A stretch of DNA of 64,000 nt from Schistosoma mansoni (lineage: Eukaryota > Platyhelminthes > Trematoda > Strigeidida > Schistosomatidae), in assembly GCF_000237925.1 (NCBI RefSeq), contig NC_031498.1, positions 2,216,229-2,280,228 on the forward strand, read 5' to 3'. Made by a program: the position numbers and the translations under genes. How positions within the stretch are numbered: position 1 is the stretch's first letter; every line of letters starts with the position of its first letter. Of this stretch, positions 1 to 11,167 are shown piece after piece. The notes beneath the pieces are model-generated. The model made no database searches, was not told the DNA's origin, and saw only the letters and a list, made by a program, of their open reading frames with translations.

Positions 1-432
1 TAAATTTTCAATAAATTCAAACAATCTTAAAAAGTTTAGTTACTTTCCAATAACGAATAGTTCCTTGGCAGCGTCTGTGACTGTGAAACGAAAGGACATG
101 AGTTTTAATTCCACTAAGAGTATTATATCCTATGAGGCAATTAATATAACTATATTATATATACCAACTAACATAGGTCTTAGGCCAAGTGAATCTATTT
201 GATAATTTCTAACTTCCTGACATCCAAACACACTCCGATGTAAATTCTGTTATTCACTGAAAATATTTTCATTGCCAGTGTGCATAGGTCACTAATTTAC
301 ATTTACATAGATGTTAAACATTTGAATTCACATTTTGCTAGTAATCCAGTCATGATACAACTGTTCATTCAGCTTTAATCATTACCATAGTACATATATA
401 CTATTTATTTTATTTGCACTTTCAAATAACAG

Positions 433-3281
433 TCTACAGATCTTATTCGTATTCTGGTTCTGGATGGACCCTTAAAACTTTACACAACTACAGGAGGTTG
501 GTCGCGGATGCGTGCACCTACTCCACACGGTTTCGCCTTCAAGGTGAGGATTCTAATCTAGTTTGTTTTATTTCTTTTGTACATCAACTATCAGTATGAT
601 GAGTGGGGTATATTCATTCTATTTTTGTTAGCCAAAATTTAATCATTTTACAAAATTGGATTGTTGGCTTTCTGTGTAGAACTCCTCTAATGTTTATGAC
701 ATGTCGCAATAGGTAATTGGTCTGCGAATTTGAATGATAGTTTTAAATATAATTAAGTAACATACTTATTTGAATTCAGTTGTATATATATATATCCTTT
801 GGGTGGCGAACGAATAGCAACCAAGTTGACCTGTGATGACTAGTCTAAGTGACTTGATGTCGACTCCACTATGTTGCGATGTTAGGAGACTTAAAGCAAC
901 ATCTCATTCTGTGACGCTGGGTGACGCGTGATTGAATCCTTTCAGGGAGCGTCAATCCCCTCAAGATTAGGGTTACTCCTTTCGGACGAGTAACAAATGA
1001 CATGAAACCTATGTCCAAGACTTTGTGTCTACTATTTTCAACCACTTAGTAGTTAAAATACTTTTACCGGGAGCTTAAAACTTCAATGACCATTATAAAT
1101 TGGATGATGGCTAATGAGAGAAAAAAAAGGAGAGCAAAGTCACGATCCCATACATACGCCCTACCATAAAACTTCAACGTTCTTGTTCTTTGAATGAATT
1201 GAATCTAGTATTTCCTATAAATGTAGCCATCTCTAATTTACACTCAAGAAATTGTAAGTGAATACTGTACAAATTCATACAATCTGGATACGTAACACTG
1301 CATAGGTCACATGTATGTACCTCTGGATGAACAAAATCGATATGAGTTATTAAATGAGATCCAATGACTGTGAAATTTCATACTAATCATGATGATTTTG
1401 TAATATTCCTACTATTGCAACCTATAAATTCGATACAGCGTTAGCATCACCTAGTATTGTTTGTACCAAGAAACAAACTTTTTTCCAATAGGTTGGTTTT
1501 AAGATATCCCTACTCAGTGAACAGTTTTAGCATGACCTAATAACAGGATTCGATAATACAGACCATAAATTTCGGTCTTAATTTGATAGTGAATCTAGTA
1601 TGATAAAGATTGACTGGTAACTTAACCGATTTCACCCATTCATTGATAATTATGAACTCAATGGAAAGACATCTTTGAAGACAATAACTTCCATTAAAGT
1701 TAGGGAAGTTTTTGAATAACGAATTCGCACAAATAATATAAATATAATAAAACTTCAGGACATCCAAATCTTTTTTAATAAGAGAGGAATAATTCAAATG
1801 ATTAGCAAATGTAATTACTTATCACTTAGCATGATTCGCTTTAATCATATAAGTAAATACTCGTAATCTCTAAAGATGAAATGTCAATAATGTGACTTCT
1901 GTTTTAATTCATGGTAAAATAAGAATGTCTACTAGAGAAATTGTTAGATAATGTATACACTGTTTCCTATTTCAGCCTTATTCTGCACAAGACCCTTCTT
2001 CTACACATGTGTTTTGCTTCTGTGCAACAGATGAGAAAGCATTACGTCATTGGGTTAGTCGACTACGTGTTGCTAAAGTAAGTGGGTTAGTGGATGAATT
2101 AGAAAAATTAATGAGAAGTGGTTTTGTTACTTTATGACTTAATCAGTTGGCTTACCTAAATCCTCATCAAAAGTTGTTTTTATCAGCTTTTTCTCATTTA
2201 AGTTTATTTGATTTTTAACAGTAAATTCAGACATTATGAAAACTATACTTCATTAGGACAGTGGTTTGTGGAGATTGTTGTGCTTGAATTTAGTATTATT
2301 AATGGATTGACATCGTTTGCAGCAGCATTGAAAATCAAGAAACCCTGGACAGATACTTTCTCTTAGTATAGAATACAAGCAACGAACACCCTTGATCGGC
2401 ATCGAGACTTGGGACTTTGGGTCTTAGACTAGGACAAAATATCTGTCCACCGCTATCAATGACCCTCCGGTTGGTTTCAGCCCATGATAAAAATTAGTTT
2501 TCCATTAAACTCTCATTATAAATGGTAACAAAAATATTGCTACTTTCTACTCCTTTAGATTAGCGACCACATGACAAGTATGATTGATGCTACGATCTTG
2601 ACAGCACGATATTGATTACCACGAAATAACCAATATGAAAAATTGAACGTATAGGAGCAGATAAGCACAACTATTTGTTCGTAAGAAATGACCAACATAT
2701 ACTTAAGTCTAGTCATATATAGTTATCTACATTTTAACCCATGATGTTTTAGTGTGATATTTGTATGTAAATATCACCATATTTTTATTTTCTAGTACGG
2801 AAGACAACTGCTGACCGATTACCATATGGCACTTAGTCGAGTTCACCAACTGATTAGTCTACGCACTCAACTAAGTATTAATTCCAACCGTTCAAGTAAT
2901 AATATGATAAATTTGAACTTACAACCGAAATCATCTTTTGATTATCTTTCACAATCGTCATCATCAATACATGTCCCAACAGCCAGTTCTACACGAAGTC
3001 TTTTAACTGCTAGTTCTTCTCCATCAGTTTTCCCACGAGGCGATCCACGCTACTCAGAAAATCAACATCAACAACAACATTCATGTAGTAGACAATCATT
3101 ACATCCAAATATTCAGTCATCATATTCACCACGTCCTGTTTCTCCTTTAAGTATGAGAGCAAGAATGATAACTAATTCTGAGCATCCTTGCCTTATAAAC
3201 ATGAATCATTCTTCAGGACAACTTAAAAACCAAGACAAATTCCCTCCAAGTATACATAATTCATCGGATAGATATAAATGA
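433..3281 (+). CDS. MRL-family adaptor (MIG-10/RIAM/lamellipodin-like), C-terminal three exons
   Basis: Exons 433..543, 1976..2077 and 2796..3281 (stop TGA) join in phase 0 and encode the last 232 residues. Introns have GT-AG ends (donors GTGAGG and GTAAGT; acceptors after AACAG, TTCAG, TCTAG). The product carries the end of a PH domain: exon 1 has LKLYTTTGGW and APTPHGFAFK, exon 2 has HVFCFCATDEKALRHWVSRL, and exon 3 opens with YGRQLLTDYHMAL. This order matches the family pattern of PH domain beta strands, a C-terminal helix with WV...RIAKYG, and a YDNYQ-like extension in RIAM and lamellipodin. In that family the RA-PH module binds Ras/Rap GTPases and phosphoinositides and links them to actin regulators at the membrane. 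The tail is rich in Ser, Gln, His and Pro, without clear EVH1-binding FPPPP motifs. The N-terminal part (RA domain, start of PH) lies before the window. The family call is by remembered homology. GTP/lipid binding of this protein is inferred. Confidence 0.8.
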
Positions 3282-6239
3282 TCAACATATTTTAACACTT
3301 CAGCCGTCCTATCAGTTAATTTTTTAAAAATTCTCTAGATTTAAGCAATGATAGAACCATAATATCAAATGCATAATTTAAATAGAACCCATGCTTTTCA
3401 GCTGAAACTAACAAATTTCGCACAAAAATACCTTAGAGAAAATCTCTTTGTACTGACTAGAAAAAAAGTTGAAATAAGTAAATCGTTACTTTTCTTTACA
3501 TGATCTTTCTTTTATCATCTAAGATGATGACCAACACTATTTCGTTATTCATATATCTTCTTACAAATATGATCAATCCTGTTGATAACAATTATAATCA
3601 TCAACACCAATATTTAATCATATTTCAGTATCAGAGCATTTTTTTTCGAGATATTAGAGAAATCGCTGTTTCTATCTTATTATACGTACATAACATCTTT
3701 TTCTTTCTATATAAAGTTTGTGATTAATAACAGTATTATAATGATTTAATTATTAAAGATATACTTTTGGTAAGAGAATCTAACCTAAAATATCGAGGCC
3801 TCGGGTATTTTTTATCTCAAACAGTTATATATATATATATATATAAATTTCTTACATGAAGTGGACAATATACTAAAAATTTGGCGCCGATTTGTTTGTT
3901 ACTTTCTTTTTCCTACTGAATACTAATTAACCTTTCAATTATAAATATTTTCTCTTATCCCTGATTACTATCAATTTGTATTATTGTACTCTCAGTTTAC
4001 ATATTTCTTTTTTTTCATAAATTTATTGTTTACTGCTGAGATCTGATTTCAACTGTATATTTATGGTTCAATGGAAATTAATCGACGTTGATAGAGTTCC
4101 ACTTGAAAAGGAGACTGTTATTTTAATGATACATATATAAATATTTAAACAATGTATAACATAAATCAACTTAAAATGATATTGTGATTATTATTACTAA
4201 TATAGACTCTATTCCCGTAAGGTCCATTGTTTCCGAAGACACATAAGTGAATAAACGTAATGGACAAAGAGTATTCATAGTTTCCTTTTTAAAAAAAAAA
4301 CAAAATAAATAAAACATCTATAGCATTTAGACATTGTTTATTTAGCTTTTTTTCTCTCTTTAATGTACAGCCTCATTGTTCAAAAATTAACAAACAAATA
4401 AATTAGTGGTCGAATAAGAATTTGATACTAATAGTATTTTTCAATGTTTATAGGTAATATGAGGTGATAAGTTGTTAGGATCAGAGTATATTATTACAAA
4501 GCACAGAATAATGGTAGATACTCAGTCATTTACCTTCGCTATTTTGCGAATGACTTAAAGTGACTTTGATTCGTAAAATGAATAAAGTATGATCTAGTGA
4601 ATTTCAAATCAGTGATCTGAACCTATCCCTTACATCGAAAATCAAGACGTCTATTCCATATCTAGTGAGCTAATGAGTAAACACTGCTAAGTTACAAACG
4701 ATAAAATGGCTTCATAATGCTTTCATGCTAACAGGCTGATGTTAAATTATCGTGAAAACTCTTTCTGTATTGAACTAATCGTCACAGTTCATCCTGCTAA
4801 ATGTTAGATTTATATCGATGGAAATTTTAATATGCAATGAATCCATTGCATAAATGTTAACTTAAGTCGTTAAACTCTCCTCATTTTCCTACACCTTTAG
4901 AGATACATACTCATTCGAAATTATTTACTGTATTATATTATTCATCACTACATTTCATTAAAAAGGGTATTTTGAAGATAAAAAATTAGCATTTTCGCGG
5001 TAGGATAGTGTTGGAATATTTGAGTTAGGCCAGAAAGTTCATAAAAACCAGTCAACTTACTATCAATGGTTACGAAGTTTAAATTAATTGAATTACCTTC
5101 TTCCCCAGGTAATTGAATATGAACCACACTGTGTGAGGGTTAACGATACAACCCGGATGCCCAAACCGAAATAAACTGGAAGTCCGAATCTGGGAATTAT
5201 TTGTCGAAAGTTGAACCAATAAGCTACCGCTTCACTAATCATGTAGACAACAAAGCAGTTCCTACTGTTGGATATCAACCAAACCCCTTAAATTTATAGA
5301 ATTGTAGCAACTAACGTTTGAGTTTCCTCCCTCACGTTTCAACATTCTAATTCCGGTTAATTTGTTTCTTACTCTTACAAGTTCATGATAAAAACATGCC
5401 AAATTTCTGAACAAACTCGAAGTAAATCTAAATCAGTGATATGACTAACTTATAATTTCGTGTGAATTAATACGATAAAATCAAACATAGATACATTGTA
5501 AATCGAAAACAAGACTAGGTAGTATAGTTTGAAAAAGAAAAGTCTACATCACGTGGCACTAAGAATCCGTTAAATATCCTACACAGGGACTTTAGATCAT
5601 TGCTATGGAACTGCTGAAGAATTAATTTGTACAACAATGAGAAAATAACAGTATGAGGGTTGTTGAATTTTATTGAGATCACGAACCGCTCCACGTTGCA
5701 CAACCATTGAAAATCTGGGAGCACTAGTGCTTTCACGTTTTCCAGTGAAGAGACAGTTTGAAAAATGTGTAGATTATTTTGGAGCATTAAAAGCTCCTAA
5801 AGATAAAAAAAAGATCCAATCCTCAGAAAAAGTTTCCATGATGTTGAACAAGCAAATACATTATCAAATCCTCTCAGTTGCTCACAATTTCCCAACCAGT
5901 TGAAAACTGGAGTTTCCTATCCATATAAATATATTTGACTTATTGAAAGCTTCCGTATCTACAAGTTTTAAATATATACAAAACCAAGTTTCACTTTATT
6001 GAAAACTAATCCAGAACATCTGAAATTTAAGGACTGTGATAAGTTCGACTAAATGCCTAAAAAAGTTATAACATTAGAATCCTATTCCACCAGTAGTAGT
6101 ACTATCACGAATCATACACACGAGGATACTTGGTCATACATACACGACTACTGATGATCTTCTGTTAACTTTAATTGAAGTGTGTAGCTGTATCTAATTA
6201 AAAACAAGAAAAAAACACAAAACCTTTGTTTTGAAAATT
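3282..6239. other. Convergent intergenic region, no supported gene
   Basis: This AT-rich stretch lies between the ends of the MRL gene (+) and RABGGTB (-). It holds an AT microsatellite at about 3824..3846 and several poly-A/T runs. Open frames here (for example 3500..3727 and 5515..5903) are short, low in complexity or lack splice context. An AATAAA near 4247 could serve the MRL transcript, but it is almost 1 kb from the stop. Confidence 0.5.
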
Positions 6240-6505
6240 TTTATTACAAGTAAGAAGTACGTTTTAAAAGAACATCACCGGGACTGTACAAGTAACGAAA
6301 TAATACAAACAAATTGATGTTAAGGATGTCATAAGTATGCATTACAATGTATTAAAGTGCTAATTCCAAAAATTTTTGACAAGCAGTACACTTGCACCAT
6401 AATTTTGTTGAGAGCAATGATTAGAAGCCCCACTTAGAAGGATAAAATGTTCAAAGTCAGTTGAAAGAACTTAGAATGCAACATAAGTGTACAGGGAGGA
6501 AGTAT

Positions 6506-9500
6506 TTACAGTAGTTGAAATTTGAGCTGCAGTCGATCTATTATGTATTGGGGCATGCATAATACTGGATTAATAGTCTTCAACTTATTTCTAGCCGTTT
6601 GTAAAGCAACAAAGGCTGGATCTTCGACACCATTTAATCCATTTTCCATTTTCTTTGGTGAGGAAAAATATGAGTCAACCTGGGCTAATAAAGAGAGACC
6701 AGCAAGACCAAATAAAGTATGAAATGGGTCAGGAATATTTCCGGGTTTATCTGCTATACCGCCAGTTTGGTCATCTTGAGAAGCTAAGATGAACCGAGTA
6801 AGGTCAGTTTGCTTAATCCATGTCAAACGACCAAAAATAGCAAGAGTAGCTACAGTCCACCTAGGAAATATAAAAGTACGAAAATAAGCCTGACAATGAT
6901 ACAAAACTTGGTATTGTAAACGCAAACAAAACTGACGTAAAAATTAGCAGGAAACCGAACTCAAACAAAATCAATAAGGATTCGTATGATATTCGAAAAC
7001 TATATGAAACGCTGACATTCAGTGTATCGTTAAGCCATTCTAAATTTATTCCATTTGTTTTACAAAATGAGGAAATTGTTTGTGCATTTTAAAGCCACTT
7101 CTCTGTTAATTGATACGACGTAGCCAAACATCCGACAGTTCCTATATTAATTTACACTTTGCAACAACTCTTGATATTATGAAGCATAGTGAAGATGTAA
7201 TCTACAGGTTACAACAGTTGACAACATGAATAAATTAATATATTTGTAGTATCCCGATGAGTAGAAAAAGTAAATTTTCTGACGTTTCGTGACTCGGTGC
7301 AAGCCACTTCTTCAAAGGATAAATAATCAGATCACAATTAATCCAAGTTTAAAAAGTACAACGGATCAACACAAGAATATTATGTGCGATCAATCAAAAG
7401 ACAGGTCTGAACAAATCAATATCATGTCAAAATGTTTCAGATTCATACTCCAACTTACTTCAGTTTAGAAGACCAAATAACATCACTACCTCTAAAAGAA
7501 ATAGTATAACTAAAACCAGAGTGCAATCTATGCTTGACGACTGACATCAAGATACTCTTCACTAGTACGAAATTGGCTAATTCAAATCAAATACTAAAAA
7601 AACGTCATGTTCATAGACTTTAGTTATATTTTTGTAAATATACATATTTCAGCAATTGAGTAATGCCAATGAAAACTGAACAAATAAGTACCATTGGGAG
7701 CAATTATACATTAGCCTATTCAACTATCTAACTTATATGAACATTCGTCAAGAGTAGAACGAATGGCATGACGAAAATTGCGTAACGAGTATAGAGGAGT
7801 CATTCTATGTAGAAATTATATTTGAAATAATCTCAGCGATTGAAATTTAAATAATTCCAACGTTTCGTCCAGCTAACTTGTCTGGACTTCTTCAGGGTAA
7901 TAGTCAAAATCATCAAAGAATTATATAGCGTTTTTTAACAATCATATCAAATCTATACTACGTTAAACCAATCATATTTGGATGTTGAATTTACTAATAT
8001 GAGTCAGTTTAACATAGTATAGATTTGATATAATTGTTAAAAAAACGCCATATAATTCTTTGATGACTTTGATCATTACCCTGAAGAAGTCCAGACAAGT
8101 TAGCTGGACGAAACGTTGGAATTATTTAAATTTCAATCGCTGAGATCATTTCAAATATAATTTTCATGTATAACGGCGTCTATCTAACTGTTTATTCCCC
8201 TTAAATATGTAATGAGTAGATACTTTATATAAGGTTTACAGCTGAGAATTTGAAATACACATCTCGTAAGTTTTTCGGAATGTTATACATAGCATAAATG
8301 GATAACAATTTATTTAAGTGAAAGCGCTGCTACGCTTACCATGAATAGCACACATCAGGGTGTTTTTCCGGTCTTCCATTTAAACCTCCGCTAGGAAGCT
8401 GACGTTCGGCCAGCCACCAAGCAGCACGGTCTATATTTAACCGATGTAGTTGACGAAGTATAGCCAGAGCTCCCACGACACAATATGCTTGACCTGCATG
8501 GGATTCACTTCCAGGTCGAGTTCCGAAACATCCATCCAAATTTTGACACTTTTCGAGGTATGAAGCACAAGCTTCAATGTCAATAGTATTTTTAGAAAGC
8601 ATTCCAAGTATATGCAGTGTAGCAACGGCACAAAATGAAAAACGAGTGTCGATTTCCCCCCAAATATCTCCAGCGAAACTTCCATCTGGTTGCTGTCGAA
8701 GCATTAAGGACATTTATTAACACGCAAAGTTATGATCGTAAAATGAAGCAAATGGCTACACTCATCCAATTTTTTTAAAAACTACCTTTTATACAGTCAA
8801 AAAAGCTCTCGCCATAAGCTAAACAGACAGAGAAAGGGGAAACACTGTTGAAAACACAGTAGCATTGAAAAAGATCCCCAGCTTGTTCCTGAAAACCAAC
8901 TCTTTACTTGCTAGGCGGACTAAATGATAATAAATTTTAGTCAGCACAGCGGATTTTAGTGGCATTAGCTTCATTCAATCAGACAATCTCCATTTTGCTT
9001 CACTATAATCATACGTGAAATAGTTAACGACATTTGAAAACTGGAGCTTCACGTAGTCAGTCAGCTACAACGTAGGAGCTTCACGTAACTGTGATATTAT
9101 TAATCAATGAAGAAATTATTAGTCAAGAAAATTTTATCCTACAATGTTGACATTCCAATCGCTTGTACACAGAGCTTCTAGGTGACTAACAGACTATATT
9201 AATGAGAGAATCGAGAGCCTTGTTATTGATGCCGAAAACAGCGACTTACTGATGTGTGGAATTAAATGTCAAAGATAAAAAGTCATAGAACATATGAAGG
9301 CTATAAATCGTTTCTGAACTTCCAGCTAAGATGCCGTCTGGTCATCTATTAGACGGTAAATATAGAAGTATTGTAATTAACACCAGAAAAGTTTGATTTC
9401 ATTTTACACTTACCATGACCAATGTGCTTGGAAAGTATCTACAAGACAGGATAGACTAGTCAGTCGTCACTAGTAAGGAGAGATGAAATGTTACAAGATC

Positions 9501-11167
9501 GTACTTAGATTTGCACTATTGACAACATCGTACGATTTAATTCCATTCTTAAGCCATTTACTGCTTTTTCCGTTGAAGAGATATCTGAAGTGAATCGACT
9601 TTCCAGGTAATAAGATAGTACTATCAAACAGCATAGCAGCTGAAGCACTGAAGTCAGACATAGAAGTAGTTCCAAAGATCCTCCACATTCCCTTCAGGAA
9701 GATTTGAGAAGAAGAACAGTCAGTCATCTACAACGTAGGACCAGACATATATGCATCGGTCAAAGTTGCCACACCTCATTAGCACAACAAGATGAACACC
9801 AAATTCATAGAACTAGTCACTTCGATGGTAGTAATACATAAAAAATGATTGCATATGAGGATATGATACATGGAGGAATTACTTCGTAGAAAGAGGGATA
9901 TTAAGTAAGGGCAGACAAAGAGTGTATACACCTACGTCATTGTAGTAGATTAAGCTATGTCACCCAGAGTCTCCAACCATTAGATACGAAAGTCGCGTGA
10001 ACCCCAATCAAGTAGTTTGCATCTACCAACATGGATCATACTGGGAGTCAGTGACTTTATGGACTGATAACACGCTTTCATTTAGTTGCCCCTAACTTTC
10101 TTCCATCCGTCTCTAACACTATTCAGTATTATATGTCGTCGTAATCGGTGTTTAGGTATATGTAACACGCGGCCCAACTCAGTTGATCAAGATTTACAAC
10201 CTCATTAACTGATTTACCATCATTCCCTAACACCCTCCGTCTAACAACACTATTACTCACCCGGTGAACCCAGCAGATGAGAGCAATATTTCTGAGATGT
10301 CTGTGATCAAATATTAGTAACCTACGAGTTTCCTCTATCCTTAATGGCCACGTTTCGCAACCGTAAAGTAAGACAGAACGAACTGCTGAACAGTATACTC
10401 GTCCTCCAATTAATAGATGGATACCTCGCCCTTGCCAAAGGTGACGTAAGTTGGAAAGAGCCAGATGAGCTTTTTAAATCAGTGAAGAGATTTCGTCAGA
10501 CACCAACCCATTAGGGCTGATCAGACTTCCAAGATAAGTGAAGTTGTCGACGCGTCCGACTACTTGACTCCCTATCCTTAGTTCAGGTGTTGAGGCAGGT
10601 CAGTTCTGAATCAACAATTTACATTCAAAGGAGGAGAAACGTATTTAAAACATTATGGCATTGCACCAAAAGACCGGAAAAAAGGATACTTCATCTATAT
10701 ACCAAAGAAAGGTCTCAACAAGTATGAGAGCTACAGAGGCATCACACTACTATCAGTTTGAGCATTAAGGAAAACTTGTAAACCCGTACACATCTCACCT
10801 GTAATTTGGAAACGAATGCACACACGGCCTCAACATTCACCTTGTTTAAGCAGTCATACATTGCAAGTATTTGGATAGCGCTTAAAGTTGAGAGCAGATG
10901 GGCATCATGTTTGGGGCAAGGAGCGAATCCACCACACTTTTTCTGACAACTCAATACGAAGTCAACTATTTCATCCCCATCTACTTCTGACAGTGAATCG
11001 AGCAAGTCAAGAGCAGTAAGAACCCAGTAGATTCCAGACATTCTGCAATAATCCAAAGTACTGTCATTTTCGCTTTTGCATCTAACTAAGAACTTCAAAT
11101 GCTTTTGTAACAACAGCTCTTTTGGACAGTCTTTCCCGAGACTTTCATCAACAATGGGGTGAGCCAT
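6506..11167 (-). CDS. RABGGTB: Rab geranylgeranyltransferase (type II) beta subunit, three exons
   Basis: Exons on the - strand are 11167..10799 (ATG start), 8692..8340 and 6860..6506 (TAA stop). Junctions are CAG|GTGAGA, phase 0, and TG|GTAAGC, phase 2, with acceptors GACAG and CCTAG. Together they give 358 residues (human protein 331). The protein prenyltransferase alpha-alpha barrel repeats are plain: [87 protein letters not shown] and [15 protein letters not shown]. The zinc ligands D236, C238 and H288 are all present. With the alpha subunit and Rab escort protein the enzyme adds geranylgeranyl groups to C-terminal cysteines of Rab GTPases in the cytosol. About 27 extra residues follow LSLL ([10 protein letters not shown]...), replacing the short human linker. 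A possible poly-A signal (AATAAA on -) is at 6240..6245. Introns are filled with retroelement debris. The call is secure; the start codon fits the family's N-terminus. Confidence 0.95.
7247..7330 (-). repeat. Penelope-type terminal-repeat fragment with hammerhead-like motif
   Basis: Read on the - strand, about 7316..7280 contains TTGAAGAAGTGGCT, a loop, then AGTCACGAAACGTCAG. The flanking arms GTGGCT/AGTCAC can pair, giving the order core, stem II, GAAAC that defines a hammerhead. It resembles the motif in the palindrome at 7812..8166, including the extra A before stem II. The core's first base is T instead of C, so it is probably inactive. It lies in RABGGTB intron 2. Confidence 0.5.
7812..8166. 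repeat. Long palindromic element with Penelope-like hammerhead motif in each arm
   Basis: Arms of about 155 bases (about 7812..7968 and 8010..8166) are inverted copies with only a few mismatches, separated by a spacer of about 40 bases. Each arm holds the sequence CTGAAGA, A, GTCCAG, nine-base loop, CTGGAC, GAAAC: on + at 8081..8120 and on - at 7895..7856. Outer ends share CTCAGCGA with the smaller palindrome at 33489..33615. Hammerhead motifs of this kind are known from the terminal repeats of Penelope-like elements. A decayed member of that class is present at 60.5-62.4 kb. The element sits in RABGGTB intron 2. Confidence 0.65.
8081..8120 (+). ncRNA. Hammerhead-like ribozyme motif (Penelope type)
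   Basis: The core CTGAAGA is followed by an unpaired A, stem II GTCCAG/CTGGAC and GAAAC-GTTGG. Stem III would be minimal (AC/GU) and stem I is short, so activity as a monomer is doubtful. The inverted partner is at 7856..7895 on the - strand. Confidence 0.5.
9500..9721 (+). mobile_element. RTE-type LINE fragment (reverse transcriptase, 5' part)
   Basis: With stops and frame changes this reads [14 protein letters not shown] followed by [20 protein letters not shown] and EEEQ. That matches the RTE reverse transcriptase stretch containing [11 protein letters not shown]...LFKKIWEEEQ. The copy breaks off at 9721 and resumes at about 10654, so something inserted between. It is in RABGGTB intron 1. 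Confidence 0.7.
9880..10620 (-). mobile_element. RTE-type (SR2-like) LINE 3' fragment nested in another RTE copy
   Basis: On the - strand the frame reads [20 protein letters not shown], then [38 protein letters not shown] and [11 protein letters not shown]. It ends in WLETLGDIA and RRCIHSLS. This is the C-terminal RT and thumb region typical of schistosome SR2-like RTE elements. Internal stops and one frameshift show it is dead. It splits the + strand RTE copy at 9500..9721 and 10654..10760. Confidence 0.75.
10654..10760 (+). mobile_element. RTE LINE fragment, continuation of the copy at 9500..9721
   Basis: It reads [20 protein letters not shown] followed by [11 protein letters not shown], the RT motif 2 region that should directly follow the EEEQ end of the 9500..9721 piece. 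Together they show one old RTE copy cut by a later insertion. Confidence 0.75.

Noticed and set aside
1537-1797. 86-codon frame on the - strand
   Set aside because: It lies in an MRL intron, has no recognisable motif, and its composition matches noncoding DNA.
2078-2137. Read-through of the second MRL exon into a stop (alternative end VSGLVDELEKLMRSGFVTL)
   Set aside because: A strong GTAAGT donor at 2078 and the in-frame family match across the junction to 2796 favour splicing. Intron retention cannot be excluded.
5515-5903. Overlapping frames on both strands
   Set aside because: Neither shows a known motif or splice signals. Mutual overlap suggests a chance open region, perhaps an old repeat.
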